From: an uncultured Bacteroidales bacterium
GTDB lineage: Bacteria; Bacteroidota; Bacteroidia; Bacteroidales; Muribaculaceae
Direction of reading: 5' to 3'
Length of the DNA: 64,000 bases
NCBI GenBank assembly: GCA_902762385.1
Contig: CACWNQ010000003.1
Location: 124,001 to 188,000 of the forward strand
In this document: positions 50,893-60,574 of the stretch, one piece after another
How the letters are laid out: every line of letters begins with the position of its first letter
Position numbering within the stretch: position 1 is the first letter of the stretch
Position numbers and translations under genes: made by a program
Notes under the pieces: generated by a model
What the model was told of the DNA's origin: nothing
The model's database searches: none
The model's input: the letters and a program-made list of their open reading frames with translations, nothing else

Positions 50893-53800
50893 ATGAGAAA
50901 ACAGCTACTACTACTGTTATTTTCCTTCATTGCGATGACGGGCTATGCCCGAATTGTGACAGGAGTAGTTACTCAAAAGAGCGACGGCGAGACCATAATA
51001 GGTGCGTCGGTGCAGGTAAAGGGTACTACTCGTGGCACGGCCACCGACCTTGACGGAAAATACACTATTGAGGTCAACGACGGCGATGTGCTCGAGATCT
51101 CTTATGTGGGCATGAATCCTGTAAGTATCAAGGTTGGGCGCGGCCAGAGCGTGATAAACGTTGAGCTTGAGGACAACACCCAAGTGCTACAAGAGGTTGT
51201 GGTGACTGCCTATGGTCAAACTCAGGAGAAGAAGAAACTGAACTTCGCCGTTCAGTCGCTGAGTAGCGATCAGGTAACAGCCGGTGGTTCAGCCAACTTT
51301 GCCAACTCCCTTCAAGGTAAGGTTGCCGGATTGCAGGTTGCTACGGGCGGTGGCTCTCCTAACTCGTCGACTCAGCTTATTATTCGTGCCATCAGTTCGA
51401 TTCACAATGGCCAGAACAATGAACCGCTGATGGTTGTCGACGGTGTGGCGATTCGCGGTAGAGCTTCGACGCTTGCCGACATCAACCCCGACGATATCGA
51501 GACCATGAGCGTGCTCAAGGGCGCTGCCGCAAGCGCACTCTACGGCCAGGAAGGTGCCAATGGCGTTATCCTTATCACCACCAAGAGCGGTTCAAGAGAC
51601 GGCTCTATCAAGGTTGATGCCAGCGCCACAGTCGAGATTAGCAACTGCATGCGCATTCCCAAACTGCAGAGCATGTTTGCCCCTGGTTCTAAAGGCTTTT
51701 ATGTGGAGAACAGCGGCGGTGGCGGCTGGGGACCTTACATCCAGCCCGATCAGACCATCTATGACAACCTGGGCGACTTCCTGGGCACAGGCCTGATGCA
51801 AAAGTACAGCGTCTCGGCCTCGGGAGGCACCGAGAAGTTCAACTCTTATGCCTCGGTTGCCTACATGCTCAACGAGGGCGTTGTTCCCAAGGACTATAAG
51901 AATCAAATCACTGCGTTCTTGAAAGGGCAGTATAAGCCATCGGAGCAAGTCACAATCCAAATGTCGCTGAACTTTGTCAACACCAAGTCGCGAGGCTTTG
52001 GAAACTCGATGTCGACCATCTACAACTGGGGCCGCAACTTCAATATGGCCGACTATATCACTCCTAATGGCACTGTCAACTGGGCGAGCCGCTACGACCA
52101 TTGGGAACTGCTGCTCGACACACAGCGCATAGGCGCCACAGTCTCGCCCTACTACGGCCGCTATCTCGACAAGAGCGAGACCGAGAGCAACCGCTTCATG
52201 CTCAACGGCCAGGTTGCCTACGAGCCCATCAAGGGCCTCGTGTTCACCGGCAAGGTGGGTTATGACAAGGGCTACTCGATGTATGACTCCTACACGGTGC
52301 CACGCCTTTATGAGAGCGACTTCGTCGACTACTCCAATCAGGAGGTTCAAGACCGCATGAACGAGAATAAAGACCGCCTGGGAGCTTATTCATTCCAGCC
52401 ATCTCGCGGCCAGCAACTCACTCTTCAATTCTTTGCCAACTACACTCACACGTTTGCCGAGGATTTCAACTTCAACATCTTCTACGGCATGGAATATCGC
52501 AAGAGCACAAGTATTGATGCCAATATGGGAGCCTATGAGTTCATGCTCCAGGATTCTCATGGTGATGGCTTCTATAGCTGGCAGAACCTCAACGATGAGA
52601 CCTACCGCACTCACGGAATAACACTGTATCACTCCTCTTGGAACAAATATGGTTACTTTGGTGAGGTGCGATTTGACTATAAGGGCGTTGCCCAGATTTC
52701 AGGAACCTGGCGTCACGATGGTTCTTCTCGCTTCAAGCAGAACTACAAGACCAGCTACTTCTATCCATCAGTTACCGCCGGCGTAATCTTCAGCGAGCTG
52801 TTCCACTTAACCAACGACTGGTTCAGCTATGGTAAGTTGCGTGGCAACTGGGCAAAGGTGGGCAAGGATTGTCCTGCCTATGCCTTCACCGACACCTTCA
52901 AGCAGTGGACCACCTTCCCCGACCCTGGTTATGGTATCGACCCAACCACTTCGCGCGCAATCGCGCTTGAGCCCGAGATGACAAGTTCTTGGGAGATTGG
53001 TGCCGACCTGCGATTCTTCAACAGCCGCACCCGCCTCGATATTGCCTACTACTCGACCACTGTCGACAACCAGATTGTGAGTGTGCGCGTGTCTCCATCA
53101 TCGGGAACAATCTTGCAGACCCGCAACGAGGGTTCGGTTCAGAACCGTGGTCTCGAGGTGACTCTGGCGCAAGACATTATCCGCAGTCATGACTTTGACT
53201 GGACGGCTACTCTTAACTACTCTTTCAACCGCGGCAAGGTGACACGCCTGCCCGAGGATGTAGTTGAGATTCAGGGAACACAATATGGCGACATCTTCCC
53301 TGTTGCCCGTCTTAATGGCTCATCGACTGGTCTCTCGGGTAAGGACTACATGCGTGACCCTGACGGCAACGTGATTTGCAACGCCGATGGTTATCCTCTC
53401 ATCGACCCCGCCAAGGGAATCTACATCGGTAACCGCGAGCCCGACTTCCTGTTAGGTCTTGGTTCCAACTTCCGCTGGAAGAATCTCTCGGCATCGTTCC
53501 TCTTTGACTGCCGCAAGGGTGGTGATGTTGCCAACGTTACAGGCCGCAGCCTTATCACCAACGGCATGAACCACCTGTATGATAAATATCGCAACCGTGA
53601 GATTATATTTAATGGTGTTGTTGACAATGGTGATGGAACCTACTCACCTAACCGCACTCCAGTCATTCTCGACTCCAACTTCATCAACACCTATTTCAGT
53701 ACTGTATCGTCCAATTTTATTGAGGACGGTTCCTACATCCGCTTGAGTTATGTGACCCTGGGTTATGACTTCACAAGTCACCTCAAGAAAGGATGCCCCA

Positions 53801-53976
53801 TCAAGCACTTGAGCCTTAACTGCACCGGCCGCAACCTGTTCCTGCTCACCAAGTACACAGGCAACGACCCAGCTATTCTGGCAGCAGTGAGTGGTGGTAC
53901 TGGTGGCATGGGTATCGACAACTACAACGTGCCCGCTACTCGTAGCTTTAACTTCACATTGAAGGCATCATTCTAA
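50893..53976 (+). CDS. SusC/RagA family TonB-dependent outer-membrane receptor
   Basis: 1027 residues. Signal peptide about 1-19, carboxypeptidase-regulatory-like domain (about 20-95, with TGVVTQKSDGETIIGASVQV), TonB box region EVVVTAYG (about 103-110), plug domain (about 115-230, ending with the conserved SALYGQEGANGVILITTK), and a 22-strand barrel. Transports a glycan or other large nutrient together with the SusD lipoprotein encoded 24 bp downstream. First gene of the four-gene locus that ends at 58752. Substrate cannot be assigned because no degradative enzyme accompanies it. Confidence 0.95.
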   Translation: MRKQLLLLLFSFIAMTGYARIVTGVVTQKSDGETIIGASVQVKGTTRGTATDLDGKYTIEVNDGDVLEISYVGMNPVSIKVGRGQSVINVELEDNTQVLQEVVVTAYGQTQEKKKLNFAVQSLSSDQVTAGGSANFANSLQGKVAGLQVATGGGSPNSSTQLIIRAISSIHNGQNNEPLMVVDGVAIRGRASTLADINPDDIETMSVLKGAAASALYGQEGANGVILITTKSGSRDGSIKVDASATVEISNCMRIPKLQSMFAPGSKGFYVENSGGGGWGPYIQPDQTIYDNLGDFLGTGLMQKYSVSASGGTEKFNSYASVAYMLNEGVVPKDYKNQITAFLKGQYKPSEQVTIQMSLNFVNTKSRGFGNSMSTIYNWGRNFNMADYITPNGTVNWASRYDHWELLLDTQRIGATVSPYYGRYLDKSETESNRFMLNGQVAYEPIKGLVFTGKVGYDKGYSMYDSYTVPRLYESDFVDYSNQEVQDRMNENKDRLGAYSFQPSRGQQLTLQFFANYTHTFAEDFNFNIFYGMEYRKSTSIDANMGAYEFMLQDSHGDGFYSWQNLNDETYRTHGITLYHSSWNKYGYFGEVRFDYKGVAQISGTWRHDGSSRFKQNYKTSYFYPSVTAGVIFSELFHLTNDWFSYGKLRGNWAKVGKDCPAYAFTDTFKQWTTFPDPGYGIDPTTSRAIALEPEMTSSWEIGADLRFFNSRTRLDIAYYSTTVDNQIVSVRVSPSSGTILQTRNEGSVQNRGLEVTLAQDIIRSHDFDWTATLNYSFNRGKVTRLPEDVVEIQGTQYGDIFPVARLNGSSTGLSGKDYMRDPDGNVICNADGYPLIDPAKGIYIGNREPDFLLGLGSNFRWKNLSASFLFDCRKGGDVANVTGRSLITNGMNHLYDKYRNREIIFNGVVDNGDGTYSPNRTPVILDSNFINTYFSTVSSNFIEDGSYIRLSYVTLGYDFTSHLKKGCPIKHLSLNCTGRNLFLLTKYTGNDPAILAAVSGGTGGMGIDNYNVPATRSFNFTLKASF

Positions 53977-54000
53977 TCACACTTGTAAAACATGGATATT

Positions 54001-55923
54001 ATGAACAAAGTAAAGATATTTGCCCTGTTGCTTCTCACCAGCATTATTGGTGTGAGTTGCGAAGATATTCTTGACGACAATGTGAACCCCGATAAGGCTC
54101 ACTCGATAAATGTTCAGGTAGCATTGCCAGTTGTGGTTTTCTATGCCCAGCAAATCAATTATGACCATGCCGAGTATTACAACTACTTCTCGCAATTCCT
54201 CACAACGGGCGGCAAGAGCTCGGTGGGTGCCTATTCCTACAAGTGCGAATGGGAGATGCTTACTATGAACCGTCACCCACAGTGGCGCCGTCACTTCTAC
54301 GATATTGGCGTTAATGCCAAAAACTTGATACAATATTCTCAAGAAATCGGTTCTCCTAACTATGAGCTTATTGCACGCACCATCAGGTTGATGTCAACCC
54401 AGTTGACTACCGACGCCTTTGGCGACATGCCTCGTTCGCAGGCTTACTTGAGCAATGCTCCTACCTACGACACTCAGGCGAGCATCTACAAGTGGATGTT
54501 TGAGGAGGCCGACGAGTTGATTTCACTCTATGAGAATCCCGACTATGCACAAAATGAGCACAATCTGGAGATTGATGCAGCTCAAGACCGTGTGTATGCT
54601 GGCGACCTCGAGAAGTGGAAAGGCCTAGTCTATGCTATCAAGGCACGCTTGTTGCTGCGCAACATCCCAAATGTTGACCGCAGCCCAGCCATGTGCCAGA
54701 AGATTATCGCTGCTGCCGACGCTGCCATCAACCAGTGGCGCAAGGGAGACCTTCTCTACGGCAGCTGGTTTGGCAATGAGCCTCGTTACAACTTCCAGGA
54801 GGGAACTGGTACCGAGAACTGTGTATGGAGCCTCTCGAAGCCTGTAATCAACAGTTGGGAGTCGCGCTCCAACTTGCTCGATGCGGCCATTCCAAGCAAG
54901 TACTTCATGGTAGATGTGCTAGGTATCAGCGCCCCCGACAATGAGCGTTACTGCGGAACTTACAATGGTGGTACAGCATCGAGTTTCCAAGGCTATGCCA
55001 ACGACCCCCGCTGCGTGCTGCTGATGATTCCACGCACAGGACCTCAATCGCTTAGCAACACCACAGCACAGGTCATCAAGATGCGTTGGCTGGAGAACAA
55101 CATTGGCATGAGCACCAGCTACAAGATTGCCAACTATCCCAACCTGTATATGGGAGCTTATTGCGGCGACCGCGCTGCCTATAACCCCATCTTCACGATG
55201 GAAGAGCTCTACTTCATCAAGGCCGAGGCAACCTACTGGCTGGGCAACAAAGCCGAGGCTTGCGCCCTCGCTAAGGAGGCAACTGAGCACAACATCGAGC
55301 GTCATCTCGACTTCTTCCTCAAGAAGTACCCTAACCCCAACTACAACGAGAACACCGACAACAAGTATCCCGGCCAGTGCACCGTCAGTGGCACACCAGG
55401 CTACACTCAGGCTCAGTATTGGAACGGACAGATGAACTCCTTCCTCAACAACGAGGAGTACAACACCTACAACAGTCAAGGTCGAGCCACACTGCGTGTT
55501 CCCAAGGTTACCGACCGTGGCAACAAGCACTGGTTCTTCAACCCCTCGGAGTACACCCTCAGCGACTTGATGATTCAGAAGTATGTCGCTATGGTTTACC
55601 AACCCGAGATGTGGACCGACATGCGCCGCTACCACTATAGCAACAAGCGCAACAACTACGGCATTGGCGATGCCAACGAGATTATCTATCCCAACCTGCG
55701 TCGCCCCTACAACCTCTATGCCGCCTACTGGGTGGATGGCTTAACCGAGGCCCAGAAGGAGAACACTTGGATTCAGCGCTTGAACTACGACCCCGAGACC
55801 GAGGAGAAATACAACCGCTCGGAGTTGCAACGCTTGGGCGCCTACAAGAACTATAAGTGGTTGCAGGAGCCAATGATTTGGTCGCACGCCTATGGTGAAG
55901 TGACTTCGCTCACTGCCGAATGA
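54001..55923 (+). CDS. SusD/RagB-like nutrient-binding lipoprotein
   Basis: 640 residues from the Met at 54001, which precedes the signal peptide; an earlier Met at 53992 is possible. Lipobox GVSC gives a lipidated Cys near 20. The body has the helical TPR-like organisation of the SusD-like_2 group (landmarks NPDKAHS, QLTTDAFGDMPRSQA, TMEELYFIKAEATYWLG), which caps the SusC barrel at the cell surface. Follows susC by 24 bp and overlaps the upstream leader of the next gene. Confidence 0.92.
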   Translation: MNKVKIFALLLLTSIIGVSCEDILDDNVNPDKAHSINVQVALPVVVFYAQQINYDHAEYYNYFSQFLTTGGKSSVGAYSYKCEWEMLTMNRHPQWRRHFYDIGVNAKNLIQYSQEIGSPNYELIARTIRLMSTQLTTDAFGDMPRSQAYLSNAPTYDTQASIYKWMFEEADELISLYENPDYAQNEHNLEIDAAQDRVYAGDLEKWKGLVYAIKARLLLRNIPNVDRSPAMCQKIIAAADAAINQWRKGDLLYGSWFGNEPRYNFQEGTGTENCVWSLSKPVINSWESRSNLLDAAIPSKYFMVDVLGISAPDNERYCGTYNGGTASSFQGYANDPRCVLLMIPRTGPQSLSNTTAQVIKMRWLENNIGMSTSYKIANYPNLYMGAYCGDRAAYNPIFTMEELYFIKAEATYWLGNKAEACALAKEATEHNIERHLDFFLKKYPNPNYNENTDNKYPGQCTVSGTPGYTQAQYWNGQMNSFLNNEEYNTYNSQGRATLRVPKVTDRGNKHWFFNPSEYTLSDLMIQKYVAMVYQPEMWTDMRRYHYSNKRNNYGIGDANEIIYPNLRRPYNLYAAYWVDGLTEAQKENTWIQRLNYDPETEEKYNRSELQRLGAYKNYKWLQEPMIWSHAYGEVTSLTAE

Positions 55924-55976
55924 TGACCACATTACCTGATAATAATTGTAACACGATTATAAACACTATTATGATT

Positions 55977-57023
55977 ATGAAAATTTTTAATATAATAAGT
56001 TCCCTGGCACTACTGGTCACGCTGACCACTGGATGTGCTGTGAATGACCCATTTGCCGACAACATGGAGATAGGCCAGGTGGTGCCAACTGTGACATGGG
56101 AACTCAGTGATGTGGCCAAGGCAGGTGGATATGTCAACTTCAAGGCAAAGTACTACACCAGCGACGACCACACTATCGACCACAGCGAGGTGTGGGCTTT
56201 GGTTACCCGCACCACCGAAGCCTCGGCAACCTGTCGCTTGACCACTTCATTGTCCTATACTAAGACAGTGAGTGGTACCGATACCGTTCGCAACTTTGTA
56301 AGATATGCGAGCTATCCTCACAACAAGGCCGAGTGGGATGGGCACGAGTATGTGCTTGTTGATTCTTTCCCAGTGTCGGCAACACTTGCTCCAGTCAATT
56401 GGGTAGAGCCCAAGGAGTTTGATGAGGAGCGCTTCGACATGTATTATCCCGCAACCTTCAAGCAAGAGTTTATCGACCATGTGGTGAACTACCTGACTAA
56501 GGACAGCACCTACTACAACGACTTGCGCAACATCTACATCAACTACGACTTCACTGCCGAGCAGTTTGAGCAGCTCAATGCCAAGTATGGATTCTCAATC
56601 CCCACCGAGACCGAGAGCGGCAATAAGAGCGACCTGTGGTTTGTGAATGCCGATGTTGTAGATCATTACTACTATATTACTGTTGATGATGCCGGAGTAA
56701 AGGTTGAGCATGAGATAGAGACTCCCGATCAGGCTCCTGCCGGAGTCAATGTGTATGACGTTTACCAGTCATGCGACTGGGTTTACAGTCGTTATAGCGA
56801 CGACACCGGTGGACGCATCACTTCGGTTCGCAAGGAGTATATGCCTTATTGGAAAGATCTCATCAGCCAAATTCCTTTTAAGGACTGGATTTTAAATCAA
56901 AGCAATAACCAATACAGTATAGTATTTCGTCGCAACTATATCCTTTATCCCGTGTTCCAAGTCTTTGACGAGACGGGCAAGATGGGTAAGGACACCGAGA
57001 CCAAAGCTATTAAACTCAACTAA
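55977..57023 (+). CDS. SusE/F-position accessory lipoprotein, unknown family
   Basis: 348 residues from the Met at 55977; the frame is open to 55920 but only this Met precedes a lipoprotein signal (LVTLTTGC, Cys near 19). Mature protein is beta-rich and aromatic, with an early Ig-like part (about 35-140) and a Tyr-rich C-terminal part. I do not recognise the family. Third gene of the SusC/SusD locus, 53 bp after susD and 16 bp before the PKD lipoprotein gene, so it probably sits on the outer surface and helps capture the same ligand. Confidence 0.78.
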   Translation: MKIFNIISSLALLVTLTTGCAVNDPFADNMEIGQVVPTVTWELSDVAKAGGYVNFKAKYYTSDDHTIDHSEVWALVTRTTEASATCRLTTSLSYTKTVSGTDTVRNFVRYASYPHNKAEWDGHEYVLVDSFPVSATLAPVNWVEPKEFDEERFDMYYPATFKQEFIDHVVNYLTKDSTYYNDLRNIYINYDFTAEQFEQLNAKYGFSIPTETESGNKSDLWFVNADVVDHYYYITVDDAGVKVEHEIETPDQAPAGVNVYDVYQSCDWVYSRYSDDTGGRITSVRKEYMPYWKDLISQIPFKDWILNQSNNQYSIVFRRNYILYPVFQVFDETGKMGKDTETKAIKLN

Positions 57024-57039
57024 AAACATCACCCGGGTT

Positions 57040-58752
57040 ATGAAAACACTAAAAAATATAGCATTAATGGCATTGATGGTGATGTCCATGGCCTCCTGTG
57101 TGGAAAAAGAGCCAGTCTATGGCAACTTCCCAGGAAAAGATGTTGACTTCACCTACAATGTCGACGGAGATGAATATACTCTCGATTTCTATGTGGTGTC
57201 GACAATCAAGTTTAACAACACCAGCTCAGCGAGTGGCAATGTGACTTGGGACTTTGGCGATGGTTCAACGTCGAGTGACCAGAACCCAACTCACAAGTAT
57301 GCTAAAGCTGGCATCTACAATGTGACCTTGACTGTTGACGGAGCGGGCAAGCAGACCTATCCACTGCTTATCTACGACATTGCGCCAGTGCTGAGCGTGA
57401 AAGAGCAGAGTGCCGAGACCGTTGTTATCAACGATGTGACGGTGCTGCTCGATATTGCTCTGCCTAACCCTGAGGATCTGGAGTGCAAATACATTTGGAA
57501 GTTCCCCGATGGAACCTCGCTCGAGGATGGCACTCCCATCACCGAGTTCACTGGCTATAGCCATAGTGATGGCACAGTCGACAATCCTGGCAAGCTCCGT
57601 TTCAAGAACATCGGTTCTCAGAAGATTGAGCTGCAAACCTGGTTCGACGTCAATGGCGAGAACCGCCGCCTCGAGGACAGCTACGTTAACGTTCAGGTGG
57701 GCTCGTCGATTCCTTGCCCCACCCTTTACTATGCCGTGAAAGGTGGCAACATCAAGGCCTACAAGCTCGTCGACCTCAGCCAGCTTCCCACAGGAACAAA
57801 GAACATGTCATTTGATATGGGTGTAAGCTCAGGCAACATGCCCACCACCCTTGTGTTCGCAACAGTTGAGAACAAAGACTATGTCTACATCCTCGACTGC
57901 GGCAAGCAGTACTACTATGTGAACGATGAGAACGGTGTGCTGGGTGATGGCAAGATTAGCGTTATGACTGCCGATGGCACCGATGTGAGCACTATGGTTA
58001 CCAACGTGGGTGGTCAGGCATTTAATGACCCATTCCAGGGCTTCAGCGACGGCACCTACCTCTATTACACCGATCGCAACACTGGCATTCGTCGATTGCC
58101 ACTCACCACGCGTGGCGAGCGTGAGGCCACCGTGTTCTCAAGCATTGCTGGCTATTTCTGTGTGAACAATATGCTTCAATACTACGGCAACGGCATTGCC
58201 TATGGTGCTATCCACACAGGGCTGCTGCAAGACCGCAGTGGCACCTTCTGGTGGGGCAAGAACTACTCGGGCAACGGAATCTACCGCTTCCGCACAAGCG
58301 ACATTGGCGAGGCTTCCTCGACCAAGCCTGGTCCCATCCCGTTCCCTATCGTGCTGCAGGCGACTCAGCCTCGAGCCTTCATTCTTGATGAGGACTTGGG
58401 CAACCTATATGTGTGGATGTGCAAGGGTGGAACGCCAGGTCCTGGCTTCACTTGTTATCCATTGCCCGGTCCCAGCAGTGGCCTAGACTATGACCAGTTC
58501 ACCACATTTATCACCATGGAGGCCGACCCCGAGAACACTACGGCCGACGAGGGCGTCTACACCACTCAGTTTGCCGTCGACGCTGCCACCCACTATGTTT
58601 ACTTCGGGTTCCGTGCCGCCACTACCGAGAAGACCTACACCACCGGCTTGATGTATTTCAATCCTAACGACAAGAAGGTGTATAACTTCAACGGTAACGA
58701 CGAGCGCATCTTGGGACTCTGCATCAACCCACGACTCACCAACCTATTCTAG
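57040..58752 (+). CDS. PKD-domain lipoprotein with C-terminal propeller-like region
   Basis: 570 residues from the Met at 57040, which starts a lipoprotein signal (MSMASC, Cys near 20). A PKD domain at about 35-105 has the hallmark VTWDFGDGSTSSDQNPTHKY motif; a second Ig-like module covers about 110-215. The rest (about 225-570) has blade-like repeats (for example DGTYLYYTDRNTGIRRL) that suggest a beta-propeller. Last gene of the SusC/SusD locus, 16 bp after the accessory lipoprotein gene, followed by a terminator. A surface ligand-binding role is inferred from context. Confidence 0.82.
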   Translation: MKTLKNIALMALMVMSMASCVEKEPVYGNFPGKDVDFTYNVDGDEYTLDFYVVSTIKFNNTSSASGNVTWDFGDGSTSSDQNPTHKYAKAGIYNVTLTVDGAGKQTYPLLIYDIAPVLSVKEQSAETVVINDVTVLLDIALPNPEDLECKYIWKFPDGTSLEDGTPITEFTGYSHSDGTVDNPGKLRFKNIGSQKIELQTWFDVNGENRRLEDSYVNVQVGSSIPCPTLYYAVKGGNIKAYKLVDLSQLPTGTKNMSFDMGVSSGNMPTTLVFATVENKDYVYILDCGKQYYYVNDENGVLGDGKISVMTADGTDVSTMVTNVGGQAFNDPFQGFSDGTYLYYTDRNTGIRRLPLTTRGEREATVFSSIAGYFCVNNMLQYYGNGIAYGAIHTGLLQDRSGTFWWGKNYSGNGIYRFRTSDIGEASSTKPGPIPFPIVLQATQPRAFILDEDLGNLYVWMCKGGTPGPGFTCYPLPGPSSGLDYDQFTTFITMEADPENTTADEGVYTTQFAVDAATHYVYFGFRAATTEKTYTTGLMYFNPNDKKVYNFNGNDERILGLCINPRLTNLF

Positions 58753-58785
58753 GTAAGAATAGTTACTTCAGAAAGTTTTGTATTT

Positions 58786-58824
58786 ATCACCCCATCGCCA
58801 TCACTAGCGTTGGGGTGATTTTTC
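58786..58824 (+). terminator. Terminator of the SusC/SusD locus
   Basis: ATCACCCCA and TGGGGTGAT form a perfect 9-bp stem followed by a T-run. Confidence 0.8.
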
Positions 58825-58894
58825 TTTCGTAGGGGAGCGATTTATATAAATGTGTAATTTCGAGCGCCGCGTTTCAAAAAAATCATCGAAAAGT

Positions 58895-58925
58895 TTTGCA
58901 GTTTAATTTCTTTTTATTTTCTTTG
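58895..58925 (+). promoter_or_regulatory. Promoter of secreted dockerin paralogue A
   Basis: TTTG (58895-58898), 19-nt spacer, TTTCTTTG (58918-58925), one mismatch from TAnnTTTG; start near 58932. Confidence 0.55.
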
Positions 58926-58981
58926 TAGGTTGTAAAGAAAATTTAAAACTAACAAAATTAATATCTAAAAAAATCAGCAAA

Positions 58982-60430
58982 ATGAAGAAATTTTTACTCA
59001 TTCTAACATTGGTTGCTATTGCTTGCTCAAGCGCCTCGGCTGCTGGCCTGCTGCTCAAGCGTGACCCCAATAGCTATGAGACCGTCAACGGCATTAGCAT
59101 GCGCAGCTTGTGGCTGCTCGATCGCTTTCACTACGGCGTGAACGAGCTCCAGACTGACTATGCGTGGTGCAACACCAAGGCACGCACTGCCGTGCTGCAA
59201 GATGGCGTTGTGTATGTGGCCCGCAGCGAGGCAAAGCAGATTATTCGCCCCGCCGCCAGTGGCAACGGTAACGACACCATCATGGCAGCCGTGATATATC
59301 GCTTCGACGCTATGACCGGTGAAGAAATGGCCCCACTCGACGTGACCCTCAATGGTGAGCCTTACGGCGTGTTCTTGGGCGTGAACTCAATTGGCAAAGA
59401 CAACTTCGGGCACGTGTGGGTAGCACCCTACACCAGCGAGAAAACCGCCGAGGTGCCTCTGTACCAACTCAACACCACCAGTGGCGAGCTTACCCTCGTT
59501 GCAACCCTCAACAAGGGCGACGTGATAGCACGAACCGACTACCTCGACCTCGTGGGCGACATCACCCTTGAGCAGGCCGAGTGCAACGTAATGACCCCCG
59601 GCTCGCAGGTTCCCACCGTGTATGCCTGGCACAACGACCAGGGTGGCGATGCCGACACATGGGACGGATTCTTCAGCGGCGACCCCTACATGGACTTCGT
59701 GGAGATGTATCCCGAGAGTCAAACACAATGGGGCTATGCTCCTGCCTGCCGCTTCGTGCTTGGCGAGGATGAGGAATGGAAATATAGTGGCGAGTACTTC
59801 TACATCGACGGATTCACCACAGTGCCAGTTCTCTACATGAACGATGGCACTATCGTCGACGGCTTCGGCAGCCTCACCCAAGAGGAAATGGAAGCCGACA
59901 GCCTGCTCATGCCCAAGGTGGGCACAAATGGCATAGCCGAGTTCACTCTTGCCGACCGCAACTTCATCTCTTACTCGATAGGCCAATATGACGCTCCCAA
60001 CTCTTGCCAGGTTAACATATGCGAACTAGGCGAGGGCATGGCATTCAGCGGCATGCAACGCTACTGGACATTCCCAGCCGACGGCCAGGGTCAAACCAGC
60101 GACAGCGGTCTGCGCATCCACCCCATTACAGTCGACTACACTACCGAGGGCGGCAAGGATGCTGTGATGATTCTCGAGTATAAGTGCTACAACGGCATGG
60201 GCGTTTACATGGTGGGCGAAGGTGTCACCCCCGACGATCCAATCCAGACAGCTATTCCAGGCGACGTGGATGGCGATGGACACGTGAGCAGTGTCGACGT
60301 CACAGCACTCTACAACTTCCTGCTCAATGGCGACACCAGTTCGCTTGTCAACGGCGACCAAGATGGCGACGGACACGTGAGCAGCGTCGACATCACATTT
60401 GTCTACAACATCTTGCTAGGTAGCGAGTGA
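58982..60430 (+). CDS. Secreted protein with C-terminal dockerin (paralogue A)
   Basis: 482 residues. Signal peptide about 1-20. Residues about 21-420 form a domain I cannot name; conserved blocks shared with the next gene include DNFGHVWVAP, RTDYLDL, GDPYMDF and GMGVYMVG, with Trp/Asp-rich repeats that could be a beta-propeller. C-terminal dockerin pair at about 428-482 (GDVDGDGHVSSVDV, GDQDGDGHVSSVDI). Position 3 of the first calcium loop is Asp rather than Asn, still a good ligand. Separate from the SusC/SusD locus (terminator and own promoter in between), but only 229 bp away. Confidence 0.8.
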   Translation: MKKFLLILTLVAIACSSASAAGLLLKRDPNSYETVNGISMRSLWLLDRFHYGVNELQTDYAWCNTKARTAVLQDGVVYVARSEAKQIIRPAASGNGNDTIMAAVIYRFDAMTGEEMAPLDVTLNGEPYGVFLGVNSIGKDNFGHVWVAPYTSEKTAEVPLYQLNTTSGELTLVATLNKGDVIARTDYLDLVGDITLEQAECNVMTPGSQVPTVYAWHNDQGGDADTWDGFFSGDPYMDFVEMYPESQTQWGYAPACRFVLGEDEEWKYSGEYFYIDGFTTVPVLYMNDGTIVDGFGSLTQEEMEADSLLMPKVGTNGIAEFTLADRNFISYSIGQYDAPNSCQVNICELGEGMAFSGMQRYWTFPADGQGQTSDSGLRIHPITVDYTTEGGKDAVMILEYKCYNGMGVYMVGEGVTPDDPIQTAIPGDVDGDGHVSSVDVTALYNFLLNGDTSSLVNGDQDGDGHVSSVDITFVYNILLGSE

Positions 60431-60460
60431 TTAAGGCAATGCTCAATGCATGATTAAACA

Positions 60461-60494
60461 GAAAGGGAGGAGGCTTGGTGGTTTTCCTCCCTTC
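60461..60494 (+). terminator. Terminator-like hairpin after paralogue A
   Basis: AAGGGAGGA and TCCTCCCTT pair over 9 bp with a 13-nt loop; the following T-run is weak. Confidence 0.5.
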
Positions 60495-60502
60495 CTTGCT
60501 TT

Positions 60503-60534
60503 AACCCAAATCGGTCATTAGACCGCTAAGGGTT
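60503..60534. repeat. Nested intergenic palindrome
   Basis: AACCC...GGGTT encloses CGGTC-ATTA-GACCG. Two nested stems in 32 bp between the paralogues; could be an operator or a second terminator stem. Confidence 0.4.
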
Positions 60535-60574
60535 TAAAAGTGATTATTACCAACTAAAACACCATAAAAAACTC

